7,503 bases of DNA from Acidobacteriota bacterium (GTDB taxonomy: Bacteria; Acidobacteriota; UBA6911; RPQK01). Every line of letters starts with the position of its first letter. The stretch's first letter is position 1. The notes under the pieces were generated by a model that saw only the letters and a list, made by a program, of their open reading frames with translations, did not search any database and had not been told where the DNA came from. Positions 1-5,232 of this stretch are shown here, in pieces. Location of the stretch: positions 1 through 7,503 of the forward strand of contig RPQK01000364.1 in assembly GCA_003819755.1 (NCBI GenBank). Direction: 5' to 3'. Made by a program: the position numbers and the translations under genes.

Positions 1-483
1 CATGCGCTCATCCTGATTCGGGAGCCCGGTTAAGGCTATAACATAATACTCACGAATGAATTCAGCCCCAGGCGCTTTGACTCCGGCCTTGGTGTAAGCG
101 GAACGCACCGCTTCGGCGCTTTGCCAACGCACTAGAGGCCGGAACCAGGCTTCGTTGCCGATCGGCGGCCTGCCGCCCGGCCCTCGCATCGTAGGCCCCC
201 CACCCGGACCAGCGATTGGAGGAGTTCTTCCAGGGGTCCCGCCCCCAGGAAAAGGACCTGCCTCTCCCGGCGCCTGCCCGCCACCGCCCGGACCTTCGGC
301 CGGGCCGGAGAAGCTGACCTTCGCCTGTCTGGCCCAAGGGGAGTCCGTCAGTATCTGATTGATCTCGTCCTCATCCCATTGGTCGGGCGTTTTCTTACGC
401 CAGGAATCGCCGCCGAGCAGGATGGCAGAAGTGATTAGAAAAGCAACAACAGAGAGAGGAAACATTCTGGTTTTGATGCACAT
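1..483 (-). CDS. Exported SPWAR-motif hypothetical protein (partial, C-terminus off window)
   Basis: The frame is open from an ATG at 483 to the left edge, giving 161 residues without a stop. AGGAG lies 8 nt upstream of the ATG and fixes the start. Residues 1-25 form a basic then hydrophobic leader (second Met at 7, hydrophobic 8-24), so the protein is probably exported; there is no lipobox Cys. Residues 33-56 carry a W-x3-E-x4-ILTDSPWAR segment. Residues about 60-109 are a Gly/Pro-rich, probably disordered linker. Residues 111-161 hold a second folded segment with an RWQSAEAVRSAY motif and EYYVIALTGLP. From memory this resembles uncharacterised small acidobacterial proteins with paired SPW and RWxSA motifs; no function is known to me and none is proposed. 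It lies downstream of bamA on the same strand, but a likely terminator separates them. Confidence is high for the gene, low for any role. Confidence 0.8.
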   Translation of the reverse strand, partial: MCIKTRMFPLSVVAFLITSAILLGGDSWRKKTPDQWDEDEINQILTDSPWARQAKVSFSGPAEGPGGGGQAPGEAGPFPGGGTPGRTPPIAGPGGGPTMRGPGGRPPIGNEAWFRPLVRWQSAEAVRSAYTKAGVKAPGAEFIREYYVIALTGLPNQDERM

Positions 484-491
484 AACTGGCG

Positions 492-496
492 CTCCT
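492..496 (-). promoter_or_regulatory. Ribosome binding site of the SPWAR-motif gene
   Basis: AGGAG on the minus strand, 8 nt from the ATG at 483. It favours that ATG over the in-frame ATG at 465. Confidence 0.6.
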
Positions 497-530
497 ACTT
501 GATCGTTCTGAACACCATCGTCAACAGATT

Positions 531-569
531 CGGAGCCAGTTAAGAGCGTAACGCGCTTAACCGGTTCCG
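531..569. repeat. 39-bp imperfect inverted repeat between bamA and the SPWAR gene
   Basis: Two 18-base arms (531-548 and 552-569) surround a TAA triplet and match at 15 of 18 positions. The inner part pairs TTAAGAGCG with CGCGCTTAA. Neither strand has a T-run after the stem, so it does not look like a simple terminator. It may be an operator, an mRNA-stabilising stem or an old repeat; the sequence does not decide. Confidence 0.5.
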
Positions 570-575
570 ACCGTG

Positions 576-595
576 AAAAATGGGCCGACTCGGCC
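576..595 (-). terminator. Probable Rho-independent terminator of bamA
   Basis: Read on the minus strand, GGCCG-AGT-CGGCC (595-583) is a 5-bp all-G/C stem with a 3-nt loop, followed after CA by five T residues (580-576). It begins about 30 nt beyond the bamA stop codon. The stem is short, so efficiency is uncertain, but position and T-tract fit a transcript end for bamA. Confidence 0.5.
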
Positions 596-624
596 TCGTT
601 GAAATCGGACAGCGCGCACAGCCG

Positions 625-3234
625 CTAAAACGAGTATCCCACCGAAAATTTGATACTGTGCCGCGGCTCGCGCAGAGGGAAACGGACGCCGTCCACGACG
701 ATGTCCGAGTTGAGGATCATAGGATTGTAAGCAAAGATCAGGCGGAACGGCTGGTTGATCATCGGGAGCATGAATTGGATCTCCGCCCCGGTCGATGCCC
801 GCACCACGTGATTCGTCTCCTCCTGCAGATTTATGAAGGTGTCCGGTCCAAACAGTCTGAGGTTGTTGGTATTCAGCACCATCGAGGTTCCCAGATCGAC
901 AAACCCGCTCACCTGCAGTGGTCCGGCTATCGGGATTCGGTACTCGGTGGTGAACAGGGCAGCGGTGTCGCCGCCAACCGGGATCGCGCTTTCAGTGATC
1001 GCCGGGCGGCCGGTCACGGGGTCGATGATGGGCCTGCCGGCATTGTCGACCTTCGGGGTCCGGGTGGTTGCCCAAGGGCTGACGGCCCGGTAGTCGAATC
1101 CCCGCAGGTTGTACTCTCCTCCGTAAAAGATCCTCTCGTAGAAGGGAACCGACATCGGACCGCCGTCGGCAAGCTTTCCGAAGGGGAGGAGATACATGAA
1201 CTGAGAGCGGAATGCGATGGTATTCCTGCCGCCACTCAGGAACCGGTCCGGCAGGAAATACTGAAAATCGACCGTCGGCTGAACGACGTTGTAAGTGCCG
1301 CCCAGGATCCCCCCGGAAACGGGGAAGCTGAGAGACAGTTGGGTCCCGCGGTGTGCGCCGTAGTAGCTGTCTTTGGTGCTGTACAGCAGGCTGGGCGTGA
1401 CTGTGCTTTTGAGAATACCTCTGGTCGCATCCTCATCGCCTCCGCCCGGTGTAAAACCAAGAAGCTGGTTAATCGCGTAATCATGAAAGTTGTCGTTTAT
1501 GTCCGTGATCTTGATGGTCTCCCATTGATAAGACAAGCCGGCCCTCCACCACCTCCATACCGGTCGACTCGCGGACAACGAAAAACCGTTGATGCGCTGG
1601 GTGTAGAGCGCCACGTTATCGTTCTGGGAAACCATCCCGTAGTACATGCTGTACGTGTCAGTCCTATATCGTTGGTTGAAAACGGAAAAACCGAGCGATG
1701 TCCTCGTGTCCAGGAAGTAGGGCTCGGTAAAGGAGAAGGTGTAGTTGGCGGTACGGGTTCCGGTTTGTAGCGACACCTCGACCCTTTGGCCCTTTCCACG
1801 AAAGTTGTTCGACTGATAGTTCACACCGATGAACGCGCCGTAGATGCCGCTGGTTCCACCTGTCAGGCCGATCGACTGCTGGCTCCGCTCTTTGACCTTT
1901 ACCAGGAGATCGACTTCTCCCTGCATGGGACGCTTGATCACCTCGTAGTCCTTCTCCTCGATCTTTTCGAAAAAGCCAAGCTGATTGAGGCGCAGGATTG
2001 AATAGTCGAGCATCTGCGAACTGAATCTTTGTTGCTCTTCGAGGAAGAACTCCCGACGCAGCACCTTGTCGCGCGTTTTTGTATTTCCCGCGAAGTTGAG
2101 GCGGTGCACGATGAACTGTTTTCCTTCCTCGACCCGCAGGCGCACGTCGACCGTCTTCTTCTCCTGGTCTACGTTCATCTCAGGAATCGCGTCCATGTCG
2201 AGGTACCCAAAGCTGGAGTAGGTTTTCTTCAGCTCCTCGTTGGCTTTCTTGAAAGCGACATAATTGACCACCTGCCCCGGCACAATCTTGAAGGAGTCCT
2301 GAACCCGGGCCTGGTCGAAGTTCTTCACCCCCTCGAGCGTGAACTTGCCCCACCGATACTGCTCTCCCTCCTGGATGGGGACAGTGATGTGATACTGGTG
2401 TTTTGTCTTCCTAAAGCCGACGAGCATCCCCCGAGGACCGGCGATAATTTCGACATCCGGTTCGCCGGCTCGGGCGTAGAGGTAACCTCGCTCCCGATAC
2501 TTCTCCATCAAGTTGGTCTGGACGTCGTATTCCAGCTTCTCTTTGATGTACTTGTCGTGGCCTTTGAAGAGGGTGATCGGGTTGCGCTCTTTCGTCAGCT
2601 TGAGAGAATCGCGGAGCTCGTCGTCGCCGAGCAGCGTGTTGCCCTCAAACTCGATGTCGCCAATCCGAACCTTCGGACCCTCGTCAATCTCGAAAATCAC
2701 TCGGACCGCTGAGGAAGAGATCGGGTCAACTTTCGCGGCCACTCGGCCCAAGGGCCGTCCATTCTGGTCGAGCAGCAGCTTGACGGCACGCCGCGCTTTT
2801 GGCAACTTAGCCGGATCGAAAGGGGAATCCACTGACAACCCCACTTTCATGTCGCGAAACCGTTCGAGAACATCCGATTGTTTGAAAGACGTCATCCCCT
2901 GATAGGAAATCTCGCGTATGATCGGGCGTTCCTGGACTTCAAAGATGATAATGACGCCGGTGTCGCCCCGCATCTTCTTGACCGTCAGATTCTCGAAGAA
3001 GTCCGCGTTCAGAAGCTTTCGATAGTCCTGCAGGACCTGTTCCTCGTTGTAAACATCCCCTTCTTTGCTCTGCAAATAATAAAGGATGGTGCTCTCCGGT
3101 ATGCGGCGGTTGCCTACGATACGGATCTCCTCGATACGCTCGACCGTGCCCGTTTCTTGGGCGTCAACCCAGGAACAGAGAGCGATGACAACGAAAACGA
3201 TGGCGCCAACGGACGATAGTGAGAACGATCGCAT
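625..3234 (-). CDS. bamA: Outer membrane protein assembly factor BamA (Omp85 family)
   Basis: BamA is the essential core of the machinery that folds and inserts beta-barrel proteins into the outer membrane. From the ATG at 3234 the product is 869 aa. A signal peptide (about residues 1-25, predicted cleavage after SWVDA) precedes five POTRA domains (roughly 30-450), seen as repeated GN-x-beta/alpha units such as IRIVGNRRIP, IEFEGNTLLG and LNFAGNTKTR. The Omp85 barrel starts with GGTSGIYGAFIGVNYQ and NNFRGKGQRVEVSLQTG. The L6 lock motif appears as LRGF (RGF at 711-713), followed by an insert of about 40 residues common in acidobacterial homologues. The chain ends in VGYSF, the aromatic C-terminal beta-signal. 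The start at 3234 is preferred because AGGAG lies 10 nt upstream and the signal peptide then begins with MRSFS; an in-frame ATG at 3267 would add 11 charged residues. It is divergent from the DsbA-like gene. Confidence 0.96.
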   Translation of the reverse strand: MRSFSLSSVGAIVFVVIALCSWVDAQETGTVERIEEIRIVGNRRIPESTILYYLQSKEGDVYNEEQVLQDYRKLLNADFFENLTVKKMRGDTGVIIIFEVQERPIIREISYQGMTSFKQSDVLERFRDMKVGLSVDSPFDPAKLPKARRAVKLLLDQNGRPLGRVAAKVDPISSSAVRVIFEIDEGPKVRIGDIEFEGNTLLGDDELRDSLKLTKERNPITLFKGHDKYIKEKLEYDVQTNLMEKYRERGYLYARAGEPDVEIIAGPRGMLVGFRKTKHQYHITVPIQEGEQYRWGKFTLEGVKNFDQARVQDSFKIVPGQVVNYVAFKKANEELKKTYSSFGYLDMDAIPEMNVDQEKKTVDVRLRVEEGKQFIVHRLNFAGNTKTRDKVLRREFFLEEQQRFSSQMLDYSILRLNQLGFFEKIEEKDYEVIKRPMQGEVDLLVKVKERSQQSIGLTGGTSGIYGAFIGVNYQSNNFRGKGQRVEVSLQTGTRTANYTFSFTEPYFLDTRTSLGFSVFNQRYRTDTYSMYYGMVSQNDNVALYTQRINGFSLSASRPVWRWWRAGLSYQWETIKITDINDNFHDYAINQLLGFTPGGGDEDATRGILKSTVTPSLLYSTKDSYYGAHRGTQLSLSFPVSGGILGGTYNVVQPTVDFQYFLPDRFLSGGRNTIAFRSQFMYLLPFGKLADGGPMSVPFYERIFYGGEYNLRGFDYRAVSPWATTRTPKVDNAGRPIIDPVTGRPAITESAIPVGGDTAALFTTEYRIPIAGPLQVSGFVDLGTSMVLNTNNLRLFGPDTFINLQEETNHVVRASTGAEIQFMLPMINQPFRLIFAYNPMILNSDIVVDGVRFPLREPRHSIKFSVGYSF

Positions 3235-3244
3235 GGCTCGCCTA

Positions 3245-3249
3245 CTCCT
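3245..3249 (-). promoter_or_regulatory. Ribosome binding site deciding the bamA start
   Basis: AGGAG on the minus strand sits 10 nt before the ATG at 3234. The alternative ATG at 3267 has only an AGGTGG touching the start codon, which is too close to serve it. Confidence 0.6.
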
Positions 3250-3387
3250 CTCGATGATGATTTCCATCCACCTGCAATTGATGAGGACGGGGCGAAGATT
3301 TCTGTAAAACGTGTGTAAGTTTGACGGGCTTAGATCTTTACATGTTCTTTACGTCGCGCTCGCTCGCCGGTGCATCAAAGTCTACTT

Positions 3388-3392
3388 AGGAG
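3388..3392 (+). promoter_or_regulatory. Ribosome binding site deciding the DsbA-like start
   Basis: AGGAG lies 8 nt before the ATG at 3401. It supports that start over an in-frame GTG at 3311. Confidence 0.65.
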
Positions 3393-3400
3393 ATGAATGG

Positions 3401-4213
3401 ATGAAATCACAGTCGGTCTTTCTATTGACTTTCGTGGCCCTGGCCGGTATCGCATTAACTGACCGATCAGTTTGGGCTCAGACAGAGGAAACGCCCGGAT
3501 CATCGGCATCATCGGCAAAGGAGATCGAGCAGCTGAAGGAACAGCTGAACCTGTTGCGTGAAGAACAGCTTCGAATGCGTCGGGACCTCGATCAGATCAA
3601 GGCCCTCCTGAAACGGCAGGTCCAGGCAAGCCAAGGCGACCTGTATCGCGGAAAGACGGTCAATGCCGATCCGGTGTCTTTCAAGGGATCAAAGGACGCC
3701 AAGGTGACGGTGGTGGAGTTTTCCGACTTTCAGTGTTCTTACTGCGCGCGGTTCGTGCTCCAGACTCTGCCCAGGATCGAAGAGGAGTACATAAAGACTG
3801 GCCTTGTGAAATTCGTCTTTCGGAATCTGCCTCTCGACCGGATACACAAAGCCGCATTTCGTGCTGCAGAAGCGGCGGATTGCGCGGGGGAGCAAGACCA
3901 GTTCTGGGCCATGCATGATCTGCTGTTCACGAACCGCGCCGGACTGGGCGATGAGGCGTTCGCCCAATTTGCCGAGCAGTTGAACCTCAACACCCAGGCG
4001 TTTGAAGCGTGCATGGTGGAACGGAAGTTCAAGGCGGATGTGGAAAGCGACATAAGCGAGGCCCGGCAGCTTGCCATTAACGGGACTCCGACCTTCTTGA
4101 TCGGCTTAACTCAACCCGGAAGCAACCAAATAAGAGTCCTCCGTTCGTTGCGTGGCGCGGTGAGTTACGACCAGATGAAGCAGGCGTTGGATTCGGTGTT
4201 GGAACGACAGTAA
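3401..4213 (+). CDS. Exported DsbA-family thiol-disulfide oxidoreductase with N-terminal coiled coil
   Basis: A 270-aa protein from the ATG at 3401. Residues 1-26 are a signal peptide (hydrophobic 6-19, cleavage expected after SVWA), so it acts in the periplasm. Residues about 39-75 are a charged heptad-like stretch (EIEQLKEQLNLLREEQ and on), probably a coiled coil for dimerisation or reach. From about 85 comes a DsbA-type thioredoxin fold: VVEFSDFQCSYC gives the redox motif C112-S-Y-C115, the FRNLPLD/A-A-EAADCA helical insert follows, and GTPTF supplies the cis-proline (P230). Two more cysteines, C161 and C204, could form a second disulfide as in some DsbA-like proteins. Family members make or rearrange disulfides in exported proteins; whether this one oxidises or isomerises cannot be read from sequence. 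No DsbB/VKOR partner is visible. It is divergent from bamA and convergent with the transposase gene. Confidence 0.9.
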   Translation: MKSQSVFLLTFVALAGIALTDRSVWAQTEETPGSSASSAKEIEQLKEQLNLLREEQLRMRRDLDQIKALLKRQVQASQGDLYRGKTVNADPVSFKGSKDAKVTVVEFSDFQCSYCARFVLQTLPRIEEEYIKTGLVKFVFRNLPLDRIHKAAFRAAEAADCAGEQDQFWAMHDLLFTNRAGLGDEAFAQFAEQLNLNTQAFEACMVERKFKADVESDISEARQLAINGTPTFLIGLTQPGSNQIRVLRSLRGAVSYDQMKQALDSVLERQ

Positions 4214-4223
4214 GGGGGAGGAA

Positions 4224-4236
4224 GCCGCGTCGCGGC
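4224..4236. other. Short GC hairpin after the DsbA-like gene
   Basis: GCCGC-GTC-GCGGC begins 11 nt after the TAA stop and is followed by more GGC repeats. There is no T-tract, so termination is only a possibility, perhaps together with REP unit A a few bases further on. Confidence 0.3.
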
Positions 4237-4254
4237 GGCGGCGGGGCAACATAG

Positions 4255-4310
4255 CAACGTAGGGTGGGTTTCGAAGCCGCCTTGCGGCTGAAACCCACGG
4301 CCCTGAAGTG
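4255..4310 (+). repeat. REP unit A, at the 3' side of the transposase gene
   Basis: A 56-bp unit with GTAG foot at 4259-4262. Outer arms GTGGGTTTC (4264-4272) and GAAACCCAC (4290-4298) enclose a GA bulge, inner arms AGCCGC/GCGGCT and loop CTT (4281-4283). It ends 9 bp from the transposase stop codon and fills the gap between two convergent genes. It matches unit B at 55 of 56 positions in the same orientation. Confidence 0.9.
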
Positions 4311-4319
4311 GCTTCGTAT

Positions 4320-4871
4320 TCAATCCAGGTCGTAACAATTCTTCAAACGCGCTGCCATTCGTGCAAGCTCCTCCAAACCAATTTTTTCATACCGATGGTA
4401 AGAGGAATACGGCCACTCCGATGGGGCAGAGCACAAACCGTGCTTGACGGGATTAAAGTGGATATACGCGAGATGATTCTCGAAATCCTCCTCATCTCGG
4501 ATTTCGTGTTCCCAGAAGCGCCGCTGCCAAACACTCGCTTCCCGCTTTCTCTGTCTCGAAGGGTCCCGTTCCTCTCCGAGCCAAGGCAATACGATCCGCA
4601 TCCGCTTATCTCGAGTCAATCGCGTCTTGATCTCTTTCCAACGGGTCGAGTACTTGTCATCCTCGAACGGCAGTGTCCAGAGGCAGTGGAGGTGTTCCGG
4701 CAGCAGCACCCATCCATCGATCTCAAAAGGGGACTTCTCTCGCACCTTTTCGATTGATTCACGAAGAACGGTTCGTGTGATCTCCTCGCACAGCCAGTGC
4801 CTCCTTTGCCAGGTCACGACCGTAAAGAAGAAGGTCCCGCCGGCTGATCGGCGACGACGATAGTAGGACAT
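4320..4871 (-). CDS. rayT: REP-associated tyrosine transposase (RAYT, Y1/HUH family)
   Basis: A 183-aa single-strand DNA nuclease of the Y1_Tnp family (COG1943 type), expected to cut and rejoin REP sequences through a 5'-phosphotyrosine link. The HUH metal motif is in GWVLLPEHLHCLW (H60-L-H62). The probable catalytic tyrosine is Y136 in YIHFNPVKHGL, and the family's WPYSSYH motif follows at 153-159. The basic N-terminus (RRRR at 5-8, then FFFTVVTW) fits the first strand of the fold. Length is typical for RAYTs and the reading frame is intact, so it may be active. The ATG at 4871 has no clear Shine-Dalgarno sequence, suggesting low expression. REP unit A lies 9 bp past the stop and unit B 52 bp before the start; three more units follow. 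A plain IS200/IS605 TnpA is the alternative, but the REP neighbourhood and the WPYSS motif favour RAYT. Confidence 0.93.
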   Translation of the reverse strand: MSYYRRRRSAGGTFFFTVVTWQRRHWLCEEITRTVLRESIEKVREKSPFEIDGWVLLPEHLHCLWTLPFEDDKYSTRWKEIKTRLTRDKRMRIVLPWLGEERDPSRQRKREASVWQRRFWEHEIRDEEDFENHLAYIHFNPVKHGLCSAPSEWPYSSYHRYEKIGLEELARMAARLKNCYDLD

Positions 4872-4923
4872 GCGCGAAGTGTAGGTTCATGGGGTGACAC
4901 CGGCAACCCAGACGGGGGATTAC

Positions 4924-4979
4924 CAACGTAGGGTGGGTTTCGAAGCCGCTTTGCGGCTGAAACCCACGGCCCTGAAGTG
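4924..4979 (+). repeat. REP unit B, at the 5' side of the transposase gene
   Basis: Same orientation as unit A, GTAG foot at 4928-4931. The single difference from A is in the hairpin loop (TTT instead of CTT), leaving the stem and the GGCCCTGAAGTG tail unchanged. A GGGGATTAC leader (4915-4923) stands directly upstream, as in units C to E. Confidence 0.9.
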
Positions 4980-5020
4980 AGAGTGGTGAAGCCCATGATC
5001 ATCATCGTTGAGTGCTCCGG

Positions 5021-5065
5021 GGCTGTGGGTTTCAGCCGCAAGGCGGCTTCGAAACCCACCCTACG
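5021..5065 (-). repeat. REP unit C, inverted relative to A and B
   Basis: Full hairpin with the same stem and CTT loop as A. The GTAG foot reads on the minus strand (5064-5061). Its tail differs (CAGCCCCGGAG on the minus strand), so it is a diverged copy outside the hairpin. Its tail faces that of unit B, 41 bp away, as in a bacterial interspersed mosaic element. Confidence 0.88.
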
Positions 5066-5097
5066 TCGGTAATCCTTCGCTGTAATCCTTCGTTGCG

Positions 5098-5129
5098 AGC
5101 CGCAAGGCGGCTTCGAAACCCACCCTACG
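5098..5129 (-). repeat. REP unit D, truncated
   Basis: It keeps the GTAG foot (5128-5125 on the minus strand), the first outer arm and the complete inner stem, but lacks the second outer arm and tail. It can form only the inner 6-bp stem and is probably a decayed copy. Confidence 0.85.
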
Positions 5130-5162
5130 TCGGCAATCCCTCGTGTGACCTGCCACTCACTC

Positions 5163-5210
5163 CAGGGCCGTGGGTTTCAGCCGCAAGGCGGCTTCGAAAC
5201 CCACCCTACG
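5163..5210 (-). repeat. REP unit E, next to the receptor gene's 3' end
   Basis: Full hairpin with the GTAG foot on the minus strand (5209-5206) and a tail of the A/B type (CGGCCCTGGAGTG). It begins 22 bp beyond the receptor's stop codon and would be transcribed as a 3'-UTR hairpin on that mRNA; there is no T-tract for a classical terminator. Confidence 0.88.
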
Positions 5211-5232
5211 TTTGTAATCCCTCGTCGCCCTC

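Larger units (their letters stand above)
3235..3400. promoter_or_regulatory. Divergent promoter region for bamA and the DsbA-like gene
   Basis: This 166-bp gap separates two divergent genes, so promoters for both should lie here unless either is read from further away. On the plus strand TTGACG (3321-3326) is a good -35 match, with a poor -10 candidate TTCTTT at 3345-3350 after 18 bp. I see no convincing minus-strand -35/-10 pair for bamA. Exact start sites cannot be assigned. Confidence 0.4.
4255..4979. mobile_element. Candidate RAYT unit bounded by direct REP copies A and B
   Basis: The transposase gene lies between two REP units in the same orientation, 669 bp apart foot to foot. In the related IS200/IS605 group the two ends carry hairpins recognised on one DNA strand, so same-orientation hairpins on either side of the gene are what a mobilisable unit would need. 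RAYT genes are generally regarded as domesticated and mostly immobile themselves, and no clean insertion boundary is visible, so the unit limits are an inference. Confidence 0.45.
4872..5232. other. Non-coding REP array between the transposase and the TonB-dependent receptor
   Basis: This 361-bp stretch has no credible gene. It holds REP unit B and the opposite-orientation units C, D and E, with short spacers built from a repeated GTAATCCYTCG motif (5069-5079, 5082-5092, 5214-5224, and a GCAATCCCTCG variant at 5133-5143). Open frames across it exist only because the repeats are translated over and over. Confidence 0.8.

Noticed and set aside
62..337. A 91-codon minus-strand frame in the left-hand gene
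   Set aside because: It is an out-of-frame reading. The frame with a signal peptide, ribosome binding site and SPWAR motif runs through the same DNA from 483 to the edge.
580..1770. A 396-codon plus-strand open frame opposite bamA
   Set aside because: It is a shadow of bamA in GC-rich DNA: the product has no recognisable domain, whereas the minus strand encodes a complete BamA barrel here.
2029..2712. A 227-codon plus-strand open frame opposite the BamA POTRA region
   Set aside because: It is antisense to clear POTRA coding sequence and its translation is low-complexity Leu/Val-rich, typical of a shadow frame.
3235..3267. Upstream ATG of bamA at 3267
   Set aside because: It would put eleven charged residues before the signal peptide and its AGGTGG abuts the start codon; the ATG at 3234 has a better spaced AGGAG.
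3311..3400. Upstream GTG start for the DsbA-like gene
   Set aside because: It lacks a ribosome binding site and would bury the signal peptide 30 residues inside the protein; it also overlaps the promoter candidate.
4320..4757. Plus-strand open frame of 149 codons (4308-4757) opposite the transposase
   Set aside because: It overlaps most of the well-supported minus-strand transposase gene and shows no domain of its own.
4924..5210. CRISPR array
   Set aside because: Repeats differ in orientation, spacing is irregular, one copy is truncated, spacers are related to each other, and no cas gene is near; a RAYT gene explains them instead.
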